Assembly: GCA_030434245.1 (NCBI GenBank)
Contig: JAUISX010000004.1
Coordinates: 354,158 to 418,157, forward strand
Source: Porphyromonadaceae bacterium W3.11
GTDB lineage: Bacteria; Bacteroidota; Bacteroidia; Bacteroidales; Porphyromonadaceae
Length of the DNA: 64,000 bases
Reading direction: 5' to 3'
Shown here piece after piece: positions 46,039-56,872 of this stretch. The notes beneath the pieces were generated by a model. The model saw only the letters and a program-made list of their open reading frames with translations, searched no databases and was not told the DNA's origin. Position 1 is the stretch's first letter; each line of letters opens with the position of its first letter. A program made the position numbers and the translations under genes.

Positions 46039-46992
46039 TTATACACGGTACTTAGCATCCTCATCATCCTTAAGGATACTCAGATAGCTCTTATACCGGC
46101 TCTCGGCTACTTCCCCAGCTTTGACTGCCAACTGCACTGCACATTTAGGTTCATGTACATGCGTACAATTATTAAAGTAGCAATCTTTTGAGTGCTTAAA
46201 TATCTCAGGGAAATAGTGTCCCACCTCCTCCTTAGCGAACTCTATCAATCCAAAACCCTTGATGCCAGGAGTGTCTATCAAGAAGGCATTATCATCAGCA
46301 TCACCGAAAGGAATCATCTCAGAGAAGGTCGTCGTATGGACACCTACATTATGTGCTTCAGAAATTGCTTGGGTTCTCAAACAAGCATCAGGCACGAGGG
46401 CATTAATAAATGTGGATTTACCGACACCTGAATGCCCAGAGATCAAAGAGATACCATGAGAGATATATTCCTTGACCTCCTCTATTCCGTCGCCTTCTTG
46501 AGCGGAAACTTTAAAGCATCGATAGCCAATCGACTCATAGAGATCTATCAGTTTATTCAGGAGTCTGTGCTCCCTATAATCATACCTATCTATCTTATTA
46601 AACACGAGAGCTGCCTCAACGCGGTATGCCTGGGCAGTTGCAAGATAACGATCAATAAAGGTTGTTGACGTCACGGGATAGTTAACGGTAACGACCAAAA
46701 GCGTCCTATCCAAGTTGGCACCTAGGATATGAGCTTGTTTTGAAAGATTTGATGAACGACGAATGATATAATTTCGTCGAGGTTGAATTTGGGTAATCCA
46801 GCCTACAGGTTCTGGGGAATTTTCACTAGGCATCTCAAATGTCACCCAGTCGCCTACAGCCACTGGGTTTGTAGTCCTGATACCATTCAGTTTAAAATTC
46901 CCCTTCAATTTACACGAGAAAAAGTCCTTCCCCACCTTAACGAGGTAGAGACTTCCTGTGTTTTGTACGACAAGCCCCGTTTGGTCATTCAT
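46039..46992 (-). CDS. rsgA: Ribosome small subunit-dependent GTPase A
   Basis: A 317-residue circularly permuted GTPase that matures the 30S subunit. An N-terminal OB domain is followed by the G4 motif FNKIDRYD, then the G1 loop [14 protein letters not shown], then G3 DTPGIKGFG, then a zinc site ([14 protein letters not shown]). The reversed motif order confirms the family. It is upstream of hutU on the same strand, an arrangement I would not expect for function. Confidence 0.95.
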   Translation of the reverse strand: MNDQTGLVVQNTGSLYLVKVGKDFFSCKLKGNFKLNGIRTTNPVAVGDWVTFEMPSENSPEPVGWITQIQPRRNYIIRRSSNLSKQAHILGANLDRTLLVVTVNYPVTSTTFIDRYLATAQAYRVEAALVFNKIDRYDYREHRLLNKLIDLYESIGYRCFKVSAQEGDGIEEVKEYISHGISLISGHSGVGKSTFINALVPDACLRTQAISEAHNVGVHTTTFSEMIPFGDADDNAFLIDTPGIKGFGLIEFAKEEVGHYFPEIFKHSKDCYFNNCTHVHEPKCAVQLAVKAGEVAESRYKSYLSILKDDEDAKYRV

Positions 46993-47084
46993 TATTCAGA
47001 AGCATCATACATCTAAAAAAAATATACTCAACCCTTAATAGTAGCCTAAATGCTCTTAATAATAACGAGCATCAATTAAGCTTA

Positions 47085-47645
47085 CTACACGGTCATGATC
47101 TCCTTCTCCTTGTTCATGAATATTTCATCCAACTTCTTGACATATTCATCATGAAGTTTCTGAACATCACCTTCTGCTCCTTTAGCTGCATCCTCAGGCA
47201 GACCATCTTTGACACTCTTCTTAAGTGCATCATTAGCATCACGACGAGCATTACGGATACTGATCTTAGCCGTCTCGGCTTCACTCTTCACTATCTTCAC
47301 AAGCTCCTTACGACGATCCTCTGTTAGCGGTGGGATACCTATACGGATTAATTCTCCATTATTTTCTGGCATAATGCCTAGGTCAGAGTCTATGATGGCC
47401 TTCTCGATATCCTTGATGATACTCTTTTCCCAAGGAGTAACGATAATTGTTTTGGCATCTGGTACAGTAACATTGGCCACGTTACTCAATGGGGTCATAT
47501 TTCCATAATACATGACCTTTATATCATCGAGCAACTTAGGATTAGCCTTACCAGCTCTTACTTTTGATAGCTTCTCATCAAGAAAACTAATAGTTTCTTT
47601 CATTGAGCTCTTTGTCTCTTTTAATATCGTAGCTACATCTTTCAT
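47085..47645 (-). CDS. frr: Ribosome recycling factor
   Basis: A 186-residue protein with the two-domain RRF signature: [59 protein letters not shown] and [10 protein letters not shown]. It splits post-termination ribosomes together with EF-G. It is 92 bp upstream of rsgA and possibly co-transcribed. Confidence 0.96.
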   Translation of the reverse strand: MKDVATILKETKSSMKETISFLDEKLSKVRAGKANPKLLDDIKVMYYGNMTPLSNVANVTVPDAKTIIVTPWEKSIIKDIEKAIIDSDLGIMPENNGELIRIGIPPLTEDRRKELVKIVKSEAETAKISIRNARRDANDALKKSVKDGLPEDAAKGAEGDVQKLHDEYVKKLDEIFMNKEKEIMTV

Positions 47646-48538
47646 AATAGATTTCCTTCAAATTGATTTTTATGTACATACACATACAAAGATATTCATT
47701 TCTTTGCCAATTCACAACCCGAAAGCACAACAATTTCAGGGGCTCATTTCAGAATAATCACGGGGTTGTGGCTTTTGAACATTCAATACTCATGAAGGGC
47801 TTGGGTTTAGTCCTTTAAAGGAGTAAACAAAGCGAAACACGGTGTTTCCAAAACCTCTTTCGGGGGTTAAGAGCACCACTAGCTAACATGACTTTTAATA
47901 AGCTCCATACAAAAAAGCAGAGCTCCCTACTAAATGTCAAAATCTGACTCTGTTTTTAACTCAAAAAAAAGTAGAACTAAAAATCAAGAATGAGACTCAT
48001 GGTTATCACACTAGCTACGCTTCCAATACGACTGCCAGAAACGTTAACGATGCGATAAATCAGCTCCCTATATGAAGTGGGTATGTGCCATTGTGGCGTA
48101 CCTCAGAACACCCGTATGCAAGCTTCATCAACATCTCAAGACGATCATGAAGACTAAAATCGCCCCAACATCATCAAAAGTCGTCATTCCGAGACACCCT
48201 CCTCATCTTTGAATTATCACTTCGTTACGAGTCTATTTTTGACCACCTCTATCTATCAAATGCATTCCCTCTGAATTCATCGTCTTATATTATATATCAA
48301 GCTCATCTTCTCCCTCAAATATTAATACACCCTTCACAGATAGTGCAATAATATGATTTACAGAGTCTAGGCAGAACAGGAATAAATCGAACATAGGAAA
48401 AGAGACCCAGCACCACAAAAAAAAAGATTATATTTGCTTATCACATCACCCCCAAAAAGGGGGCATATACTCAGATATAGACACAACCCACATATGTAGT
48501 CTATCTTGGTAATAGGTAAGAAAGTCAGGAATATCATA
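47646..48538. other. Long gene-free region between frr and umuD
   Basis: About 890 bp with no credible coding frame on either strand and no tRNA. A TATATTTG at 48429-48436 could be a -7 element for umuDC, but no matching -33 is present. I see no recognisable decayed transposase or other remnant. Confidence 0.5.
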
Positions 48539-48994
48539 ATGAAGAATAATAAAGCACTAGATTTTTATCAGATCGACTCCGGTTATAATCTAGATCTTCC
48601 GTATATAGGCGAGGGACTCAGAGCGGGATTTCCCTCACCAGCTGAGGACCATAATCTTGAGAGCATTAATCTAACTCGAGAGCTCATCCATCACCCCAAT
48701 ACCACGTTCATGGCAAGAGTGGTCGGGGACTCTATGATTGATGCCAATATTCACGAAGGAGACATCCTTATCATCGACAGATCGTTAGACTTCCAAGATA
48801 ACGATGTCGCTGTTTGCTTCATCAACGGAGAATTTAACATCAAGTACATCGAACGAACAAACGACGAATTATTCCTCGTCAGTGCCAACCCTAAATACCC
48901 CAAAATAAAGGTCGAGGCAGAAGATAACTTTATCCTTTGGGGCGTCGTAACTTATATCATCCACAAGCCAAATAATAAGAAAAGGAGACTCTGA
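48539..48994 (+). CDS. umuD: UmuD-like S24 self-cleaving protein
   Basis: I start at 48539 (MKNNKALDFYQID), preceded by AGGAATATCATA. The upstream ATG at 48506 adds a basic tail foreign to UmuD. The 151-residue product has a cleavage site at Ala29-Gly30 (RAGFPSP), the catalytic Ser in VVGDSMID and Lys in FNIKYIE. RecA-stimulated cleavage yields UmuD', which activates DNA polymerase V. It overlaps umuC by 1 bp. Confidence 0.92.
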   Translation: MKNNKALDFYQIDSGYNLDLPYIGEGLRAGFPSPAEDHNLESINLTRELIHHPNTTFMARVVGDSMIDANIHEGDILIIDRSLDFQDNDVAVCFINGEFNIKYIERTNDELFLVSANPKYPKIKVEAEDNFILWGVVTYIIHKPNNKKRRL

Positions 48995-50250
48995 TGTATG
49001 CACTGATGGACTGCAACAACTTCTACGTCAGTTGTGAACGACTATTTCGCCCAGACCTTAACGGGCGTCCCGTCGTTGTACTCTCTAATAACGACGGATG
49101 TGTCATCAGCCGAAGTAATGAAGCCAAAGCACTAGGCATCCCCATGGGCATACCTCTATTCCAAATAGAGCAAGAGGTCAAAAAATACAATATTACAGTC
49201 TGCAGTAGCAACTTCGAGCTCTATGGAGATCTCTCTAAAAGGGTAATGGCAATAGCTAAGGAATTAATCCCTGACCAAGAGATATACTCCATTGATGAAT
49301 GCTTCCTAAGACTCCAAGATAATGATGATTACTTATCTATAGGCAAGGAGATAAGACAGCGTATTCTTAAGGGCGTTGGCATCCCGACATGTATAGGGCT
49401 AGCTCAGACTAAGACCCTCGCAAAACTAGCGAACAAAACGGCCAAAAAAGACCCTGCACATAAAGGGGTATTTGCCATAGATAGCTCAGAAAAGCATCTA
49501 ACCCAGTTACATAGCACCAGCGTGGGAGATGTATGGGGCATTGGGAAGAGAAACCAGAAAAAGATGGAGCTCTACGGCGTAAATACTGCTCTCGATTTCA
49601 TTCAGAAATCCCCAGCTTGGGTACGTCAAAACTTTACCCTAACAGGGCTAAACACTTACTATGAACTAAGAGGGGAGGAGCGGTTTCCATTCAATAAAGT
49701 AGAAAGAGCCAAGAGCATCGGCAGATCCCGCTCCTTTGGGGTGCCTATAGATGACGAACACAAGCTCTACGCCATCATCATGGAATTTGTGGACACCTGC
49801 TGTAACAAACTCGTGCAGGAGGGACTGGCAGCTCTGAAGGTAATGCTTTATATCCACACCAATCAATACAGCGTCACTAGTAAGCAGCATCATGAATTTG
49901 TAGAGATGGGACTAACGATGGCAACCTCCAACGTTACAGAGCTAGCACCCATCTTTTACCAGATGCTCAAGCGACTATACCGGCCGGGCTATAAGTATAA
50001 GAAAGCAGGGGTCATTTTCAGTCACTTAGTGGTAGAGGCTGAGCAGCTAAACTTCATTGAAGAGGGTAGTCAGGACCTAAGAACGGTCGCAGCTTTGGCA
50101 CAATCTCTAAATAAGAAGTATGGCAAAACAGCCCTCTACATCGCTGCCCGTGATCCTAAAATCATCAAAGAAATTACTAATCGAAAATGGGTTAGCCCTC
50201 GCTACACCACTAATCTCCAGGAAATCATAGAGGTCAAGGCTGAGGACTAG
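48994..50250 (+). CDS. umuC: UmuC, Y-family translesion DNA polymerase V subunit
   Basis: A 418-residue Y-family polymerase. The N-terminus MDCNNFYVSCERLFRPDL with VVVLSNNDGCVISRS and YSIDECFL supplies the catalytic acidic residues, and a helix-hairpin-helix (DVWGIGKRNQKKM) follows. The C-terminal KYGKTALYIAARD segment is as in Bacteroidota UmuC. It is translationally coupled to umuD. Confidence 0.94.
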   Translation: MYALMDCNNFYVSCERLFRPDLNGRPVVVLSNNDGCVISRSNEAKALGIPMGIPLFQIEQEVKKYNITVCSSNFELYGDLSKRVMAIAKELIPDQEIYSIDECFLRLQDNDDYLSIGKEIRQRILKGVGIPTCIGLAQTKTLAKLANKTAKKDPAHKGVFAIDSSEKHLTQLHSTSVGDVWGIGKRNQKKMELYGVNTALDFIQKSPAWVRQNFTLTGLNTYYELRGEERFPFNKVERAKSIGRSRSFGVPIDDEHKLYAIIMEFVDTCCNKLVQEGLAALKVMLYIHTNQYSVTSKQHHEFVEMGLTMATSNVTELAPIFYQMLKRLYRPGYKYKKAGVIFSHLVVEAEQLNFIEEGSQDLRTVAALAQSLNKKYGKTALYIAARDPKIIKEITNRKWVSPRYTTNLQEIIEVKAED

Positions 50251-50287
50251 AGCCTTCGCTCTAATTGAATAAACCTCATAAACAATC

Positions 50288-50337
50288 ATATCAGGCGACG
50301 AAATCAGGCGACGAGGGCAAACCGCATCGCCTGATAT
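50288..50337 (+). terminator. Terminator-like hairpin after umuC, with duplicated arm
   Basis: ATATCAGGCGA (50288-50298) pairs with TCGCCTGATAT (50327-50337). ATCAGGCGACGA is directly repeated 13 bp later (50303-50314), so the right arm could pair with either copy. The following sequence is TTATATTAT rather than a pure T-tract. The rest of the gap to 50665 has only a possible -7 element (TAGATTTG, 50595-50602). Confidence 0.55.
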
Positions 50338-50665
50338 CTTATATTATAGTGAAAACTATTCAGGCTCTTAATCAATGTCAGGAACTGTTACCCAATAAAA
50401 AAACGCCGAGCTGTAATCACCCACACCCTTTATTCATTGGAAACATCACATTTCAACCCTTTATAACCCACTACATATTATCATCCTATCAAAAAAAGGG
50501 AAGAATCATGGCACTCGTCCCTCGTTTTAATTCAAATTCACAGACAAGAAACTTTAGCTTACCAAAAGCTTGTGATACTTCGCTGAATTTTAATTAGATT
50601 TGAAGTTGATGGGGGAGGAAGAATAAAAGATGAACTTTACAAAACTATAATATAAATAGGACTTT

Positions 50666-52042
50666 ATGAAATCAAATGACAAAATCAACAAGTATGTAGA
50701 GGAAAATAAAGATCGTTTCCTTGAAGAATTATTTGAATTAATCCGTATCCCATCAGTAAGTTCTCAAAGTAAGCACAAGCCAGACATGGATCGCTGTGCT
50801 AATAAATGGAAAGAAATACTCCTTAAGAGTGGCATGGATAGAGCTGAAGTGATGCCTACGGAGGGGAACTCTGTTGTTTACGCAGAAAAGATCCTTGATC
50901 CCAATTACTCCACAATACTAGTCTATGGGCACTATGACGTAATGCCCGAAGAGCCCGTCGATCTATGGAAGAGCCCTGCGTTCGAACCAGAAGTAAGAGA
51001 TGGAAAAATTTGGGCCCGTGGAGCTGACGATGACAAAGGACAGAGCATGATTCAGGCAAAGGGTTTCGAAACCGCATTAGCACTTGGTCTTGTGAAATGT
51101 AATGTCAAAGTCATCCTTGAGGGCGAAGAAGAGATTGGTTCGCCTAGCTTGGAGAAGTTCTGTGAGGATCACAAAGAGCTACTTAAGAGCGATTATATCC
51201 TAGTCAGCGATACAGGAATGATCAGCATCGACACCCCATCTATCACTACTGGACTTAGAGGCTTGGCATACTGGGAAATTGAAGTCACCGGACCTAACCG
51301 TGACCTACACTCAGGACACTATGGTGGAGCTGTTGCGAATCCTATCAATGAGCTATGCAAGCTGATTGCTCAGATGACTGATGAGGATGGAAAGATCACC
51401 ATCCCTGAGTTCTATGACGATGTGGTAGAACTGACAGAGAAGGAGCGTGAAATGATTCGCCAGATTCCTTTTGATATAGAGGAATACAAGAAAGCTATTG
51501 ATATCAAAGAGGTACACGGAGAGAAGGGCTTCCACACCCTTGAGCGTAACAGCTGCCGACCAAGCTTTGACCTCTGCGGAATATGGGGCGGTTACACAGG
51601 AGAGGGTGCTAAGACCGTCTTACCTAGCAAAGCGTACGCTAAGGTCTCCACTCGCCTTGTAGCCAATCAAGATTATAAGAAGATTTCAGAGGACTTCGTG
51701 AAGTATGTCAATGAAATCGCACCTGACTATATCAAAGTAAAGGTGACTCCACTACACGGTGGGGAAGCATACTTGTGCCCTATTGATCTGCCAGTATATC
51801 AAACAGCAGAAAAAGCATACGAGGCAACCTTCGGCAAGAAGCCATTAGCTGTTCGTTCTGGTGGTAGTATCCCGATCATCTCTACTTTTGAGAGAGTGTT
51901 AGGCGTGAAGAGTTTGCTTATGGGCTTTGGGTTGGATAGCGATGCCATCCATTCGCCAAATGAAAACTTCCCACTTGAGAACTTCCACATTGGTATCCGC
52001 ACTGTAGCTGAATTCTTCGCAAGATATGGACATAAAGAATAA
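50666..52042 (+). CDS. M20-family dipeptidase
   Basis: A 458-residue zinc metallopeptidase. Metal ligands occur in YGHYDVMPEEP, ARGADDDKGQ, LEGEEEIGSP (catalytic Glu followed by metal Glu), VSDTG and the C-terminal IHSPNENFPL. The family includes carnosinase-like cytosolic dipeptidases. The last 17 bp overlap the deaminase gene. In an amino-acid-fermenting organism it would finish peptide breakdown. Exact specificity cannot be read. Confidence 0.9.
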   Translation: MKSNDKINKYVEENKDRFLEELFELIRIPSVSSQSKHKPDMDRCANKWKEILLKSGMDRAEVMPTEGNSVVYAEKILDPNYSTILVYGHYDVMPEEPVDLWKSPAFEPEVRDGKIWARGADDDKGQSMIQAKGFETALALGLVKCNVKVILEGEEEIGSPSLEKFCEDHKELLKSDYILVSDTGMISIDTPSITTGLRGLAYWEIEVTGPNRDLHSGHYGGAVANPINELCKLIAQMTDEDGKITIPEFYDDVVELTEKEREMIRQIPFDIEEYKKAIDIKEVHGEKGFHTLERNSCRPSFDLCGIWGGYTGEGAKTVLPSKAYAKVSTRLVANQDYKKISEDFVKYVNEIAPDYIKVKVTPLHGGEAYLCPIDLPVYQTAEKAYEATFGKKPLAVRSGGSIPIISTFERVLGVKSLLMGFGLDSDAIHSPNENFPLENFHIGIRTVAEFFARYGHKE

Positions 52043-53318
52043 GATTTACATAAAAAATCCACTTCATACTGATGGCTGCCGAGCTGACATCCTGATTGAA
52101 GGCAATCGTATTGTTGCCATTGGCAGCAATATGACAGAGGAGCAAACAGCGGGAGCGAAGGTCATTGATGGCAGTCGCAAGGCTGTGATTCCAGGTCTAG
52201 TCAATATGCATACCCATTCGCCAATGTCTTTTTTTAGAGGCTTTGGTGATGACCTTGACTTGATGGATTGGCTCAATAATATGATATGGCCAGTAGAGGC
52301 ACACATGACCCCTGAGGATATCTATGTGGGCTCTAAACTGGCTTGCCTTGAGATGATCAAGAGCGGCACTAGCTGCTTCCTCGATATGTATAGCTTCCCT
52401 GAGGGAACCGCCAAAGCAGTTGACGAGATGGGACTTAGAGCCAATCTATCCTACACCGTCTTTGATCAAGGTAATCCTAAAAGGGCAGAGCTAGACAAAC
52501 AACGTCTTAACTTTTACCTTAAGGACTTCGAAAACTACTCAGACAGAGTACAACTTTCCGTGGGTCCACACGCCATTTACACCGTATCGGGACCGATGCT
52601 TCAGTACTCACACGACTTTGCTAAAGCCAATAATCTCCTCGTACACATTCACATGAGTGAGACCAAAGGTGAAGTGGAGAACTGCATCAAAGAGCATGGC
52701 ATGTCCCCTATCCGCTATCTAAATGACCTGGGGATCTTATCTCCAAATGTCGTAATGGCTCATTCGCTATGGCTGGACAGTGAGGAGATTCAGATACTTG
52801 CTGACAATGGGGTCTCGTGTGTTCACAACCCAGCCTCTAACATGAAGCTTGCTAGTGGCTATCACTTTAAGTTTGAAGAACTGAAGGAAAAAGGCATCAA
52901 GGTAGGGATTGGTACAGATGGTGTATCCAGCTCCAATAACTTAGACATGTTTACTGCCATGAAGCTGGCTAGCTTCTTATCTAAGGCATGGAGCGGAGAT
53001 CCAAAGTCTGCCAAATCTACCGACATCTTCAAAGCAGCGACCGAAGTTGGGTCAGAAATCCTTCACTTGGATGCTGGTAAGATAGAGGTAGGGATGTTAG
53101 CTGACTTAGCTATACTAGACCTAGATCTCCCAGAGATGACTCCGTGCCATAACCTCATATCCAACGTCGTTTATTCAGCCAGTGGCTCAGTCGTGGATAC
53201 GATGATTGTGGATGGCAAAATCTTGATGGAAGGTAGAAAGGTCGAGGGCGAAGAAGAGATTATGGAAGAGCTAAGAGAGGTGACTCAGGACCTATTCAAA
53301 CGTGCTGGGAAAGCCTGA
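52026..53318 (+). CDS. Amidohydrolase, MTA/SAH deaminase-like
   Basis: A 430-residue metal-dependent deaminase of the MtaD/TrzA-like group. NMHTHSPMSFFRGFGDDLDLMDWL at the N-terminal metal site is represented by NMHTHSPMSFFRG and the LMDWLNNMIWPVEA segment. HIHMSETKGEV, MAHSLWLD and GTDGVSSSNNLDMF carry the other ligands. It probably converts 5'-methylthioadenosine or S-adenosylhomocysteine (or adenosine) to the inosine form. The next gene is a 6-oxopurine phosphorylase, which fits a deaminate-then-phosphorolyse route. It overlaps the dipeptidase by 17 bp. Confidence 0.85.
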   Translation: MDIKNKIYIKNPLHTDGCRADILIEGNRIVAIGSNMTEEQTAGAKVIDGSRKAVIPGLVNMHTHSPMSFFRGFGDDLDLMDWLNNMIWPVEAHMTPEDIYVGSKLACLEMIKSGTSCFLDMYSFPEGTAKAVDEMGLRANLSYTVFDQGNPKRAELDKQRLNFYLKDFENYSDRVQLSVGPHAIYTVSGPMLQYSHDFAKANNLLVHIHMSETKGEVENCIKEHGMSPIRYLNDLGILSPNVVMAHSLWLDSEEIQILADNGVSCVHNPASNMKLASGYHFKFEELKEKGIKVGIGTDGVSSSNNLDMFTAMKLASFLSKAWSGDPKSAKSTDIFKAATEVGSEILHLDAGKIEVGMLADLAILDLDLPEMTPCHNLISNVVYSASGSVVDTMIVDGKILMEGRKVEGEEEIMEELREVTQDLFKRAGKA

Positions 53319-53353
53319 TTAGCATGGAGTTAAATTCATAAAGAATTTCATAT

Positions 53354-54175
53354 ATGATAACATACAACGAATATAAAGAGGCTGCGGACTACTTACGTCC
53401 ACTTGTTCCAGAAGAGACCAAGGTAGCCATTACACTAGGCTCAGGCTTAGGTAAATTAGCGGATAAGATTGAGAATGCTAGGGTGATACCTTACACAGAT
53501 ATTCCCCACTTCCCTAAGAGTACAGCGTTAGGTCACAAGGGGAACCTGATAGTAGGGACACTAGATGGAGCACCTGTCATCGCGATGCAGGGTCGTTTCC
53601 ACTATTACGAAGGCTACCCGATGGAGAAAGTGACGTTTCACGTCCGAGTATTCAAACTACTAGGGATTGAATACCTCTTCGTCAGCAATGCAGCTGGTGG
53701 TATCAGCACTGAGTACAAAGTAGGAGACCTGATGATCATAGGCGATCATATTAATCTTCTGCCCAATCCATTGATTGGCCCTAATATGGAGGAGTTTGGT
53801 CCTCGCTTCAGCGATATGACCCGAGCCTATGACAGGGAACTAATATCTACAGCTCAGCGGCTAGGTCGCCAATTAGATATCCCATTACATAAGGGCGTAT
53901 ATGTAGGTTGGACCGGGCCCTCTTATGAGACACCAGCAGAGTACAAGTTCTTAGGTATCATAGGTGGTACCGCTATTGGGATGAGTACCGTACCAGAAGT
54001 GATCGTTGCTCGTCATTGTGACATCCGAGTATTTGGGATGTCTGTGATCACGAATGAAGGTTATCACTTCTCTGATGACTTTGTCAATGATGGTGACGAC
54101 GTACTTATCGCTGCTAATGCTGCATCTGAAAAGATGACAGCCCTCTTTACTGAGATCATTAAGACTCTATACTAA
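53354..54175 (+). CDS. Purine nucleoside phosphorylase, trimeric 6-oxopurine type
   Basis: 273 residues of the PNP/MTAP family. [11 protein letters not shown] binds phosphate, then [11 protein letters not shown] and [21 protein letters not shown] (Glu that contacts the purine) and SVITNEG. The Asn in ITN corresponds to Asn243 of mammalian PNP and selects 6-oxopurines, while MTA phosphorylases have Asp there. It should cleave inosine or guanosine or the product of the neighbouring deaminase. A terminator follows. Confidence 0.9.
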   Translation: MITYNEYKEAADYLRPLVPEETKVAITLGSGLGKLADKIENARVIPYTDIPHFPKSTALGHKGNLIVGTLDGAPVIAMQGRFHYYEGYPMEKVTFHVRVFKLLGIEYLFVSNAAGGISTEYKVGDLMIIGDHINLLPNPLIGPNMEEFGPRFSDMTRAYDRELISTAQRLGRQLDIPLHKGVYVGWTGPSYETPAEYKFLGIIGGTAIGMSTVPEVIVARHCDIRVFGMSVITNEGYHFSDDFVNDGDDVLIAANAASEKMTALFTEIIKTLY

Positions 54176-54188
54176 ATAAGACTATAAT

Positions 54189-54228
54189 TTCGGCGGTAGT
54201 AGGAGTATTACCTCTTACTATCGCCGAA
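54189..54228 (+). terminator. Terminator between the phosphorylase and tpl
   Basis: TTCGGCG pairs with CGCCGAA, extended inward by TAGTA/TACTA. It is followed by GTTGTCTTTT. It separates the purine genes from the lyase gene. Confidence 0.75.
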
Positions 54229-54260
54229 GTTGTCTTTTATAAATAATTACTAAAAAATAA

Positions 54261-55667
<1,407 letters not shown>

Positions 55668-55853
55668 CCTGAGAGGAGGTCTTGCAGATTCATAAGCAAC
55701 TCTGCAAAGCGTTTACATGATGGATAGAATACAAAGTGCTGAAGGGGTGAGTGATGACATGGCGAATTCACTGCCTAACCAAGATGCCTTAAGCGAGACA
55801 TGATATCGCCATTGTGCAACGCTCGCAATATATAAATCATGATATAACTGTAC

Positions 55854-55882
55854 TAGTGGGTGTTATTATATGACACCCACTA
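55854..55882 (+). terminator. Intrinsic terminator downstream of tpl
   Basis: TAGTGGGTGT pairs with ACACCCACTA around a 9-nt loop, followed by six Ts. It lies about 190 nt after the tpl stop, so the 3' leader is unusually long or a small RNA ends here. Confidence 0.8.
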
Positions 55883-55959
55883 TTTTTTACAATATAACAC
55901 CAAAATAAACATTCCTGTAATCGAAATGAAATATAATTAGACTTAAAACAAACCATACG

Positions 55960-55991
55960 TTTGTTTATTACAGAAAATATGCATACCTTTG
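55960..55991 (+). promoter_or_regulatory. Strong consensus promoter of the candidate small RNA
   Basis: TTTG (55960-55963), 20 bp, then TACCTTTG (55984-55991) are an exact match to the Bacteroidota promoter in both elements and spacing. Confidence 0.8.
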
Positions 55992-55997
55992 CAATGT

Positions 55998-56107
55998 GGT
56001 TTTTTCATAATAGTATTAGATTATAGGTTAAAGTAACGGTTAGGGATGTCGTGAGACATCCTATTCCTTATAAAAGAAAGCGAAGCTAATGTATTAGCTT
56101 CGCTTTT
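55998..56107 (+). ncRNA. Candidate small RNA (about 110 nt), unknown family
   Basis: An exact promoter at 55960-55991 is followed about 110 bp later by an intrinsic terminator (AAGCGAAGCTAAT pairing with ATTAGCTTCGCTT, then Ts, ending near 56107). There is no start codon with a usable frame between. An internal hairpin GGATGTC-GTGA-GACATCC with a GNRA-type loop lies around 56043-56062. The downstream gene is on the opposite strand, so this is not a leader. The start is estimated from the promoter. Confidence 0.6.
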
Positions 56108-56138
56108 TTATCTATTATCAATAAACTCTTTCACTCAC

Positions 56139-56444
56139 TCACAGAAGAGTTGGTAATACCATGAAAAGGAATGAGATCAGAAGGATAAATCCGAATATTG
56201 CGATGACGTTAAAAAGGATATCCACCGTATTGATAGGATGCTTACGTGCCCACCAAACCGATACAATGACGGAGAGGATACATGATGCTAGCATCGTAAA
56301 GGTGTATATCTGCGTCATATCTATAGTCAAAAAATTGACCAGCATGACGACTAAGGCAATGGCACAGACTATAAATGTTGGAGCCCATTTATCTACAACA
56401 GTTAGATGACTTCGTCTTTCATCTTTATTAATTTCATTATTCAT
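56139..56444 (-). CDS. Small membrane protein, unknown
   Basis: 101 residues. A polar N-terminus (MNNEINKDERRSH) is followed by three hydrophobic segments (about 27-45, 50-64 and 76-98), with WWARKHPINTVD in the loop before the last. No family is recognised. It is convergent with the candidate small RNA, whose terminator may serve both. Confidence 0.6.
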   Translation of the reverse strand: MNNEINKDERRSHLTVVDKWAPTFIVCAIALVVMLVNFLTIDMTQIYTFTMLASCILSVIVSVWWARKHPINTVDILFNVIAIFGFILLISFLFMVLPTLL

Positions 56445-56542
56445 AACACGCTCTAATATCGTAACATTTATATATCACAAAGATAACTATTTATTAGACG
56501 ACTTCATACATGGGGGAGAAAACCTCCTTTTTCTCTCAAATC

Positions 56543-56869
56543 CTAATCCTCCTTTTTTCTCTTTTTACTCTTCGGATAAGGTAAGACCTCAGCTAAAATC
56601 TTCACAACTTCCATACATAGGTAATGGTCAGTTTCATCTAAGATATAATGCTCTTTCGCACTAGGATAAGGGAAGCCACATTCTGCATTATCCATCAAAT
56701 GCTCAATGGCTGGATGCTTCTTGACGAATGCAGTATTATCACAAGCTAGTATCACAGGCTTTTCATCCACATAGATGACGTACTCGCCAAACATCTTCCG
56801 ATATCTCACGTACCCAGCATTAGATATCTGATCACAGATAGACTCTATAAATTCCACCCTACATGCCAT
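56543..56869 (-). CDS. TfoX/Sxy N-terminal-domain protein
   Basis: 108 residues. The pattern VRYRKMFGEYVIYVDEKPVIL followed by FPYPSAKEHY and a lysine-rich end matches the TfoX N-terminal domain alone (key parts RKMFGEY and YVDEKP). TfoX is a competence regulator in Proteobacteria, but the single-domain form has no established function in Bacteroidota. It ends the two-gene unit with the zinc-finger membrane protein (3-bp gap). Confidence 0.82.
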   Translation of the reverse strand: MACRVEFIESICDQISNAGYVRYRKMFGEYVIYVDEKPVILACDNTAFVKKHPAIEHLMDNAECGFPYPSAKEHYILDETDHYLCMEVVKILAEVLPYPKSKKRKKED

Positions 56870-56872
56870 AAC

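Noticed and set aside
47646-48538. Decayed gene or insertion sequence in the frr-umuD gap
   Set aside because: Translations on both strands gave no stretch resembling a known protein, and no terminal inverted repeats were seen.
50265-50597. 110-codon frame between umuC and the dipeptidase
   Set aside because: It spans the post-umuC hairpin, has no recognisable domain and shows an unbiased mix of residues.
55716-55802. 28-codon frame starting MMDRIQSAEGVSDD in the tpl 3' region
   Set aside because: It is too short to support without conservation and has no clear ribosome-binding context.
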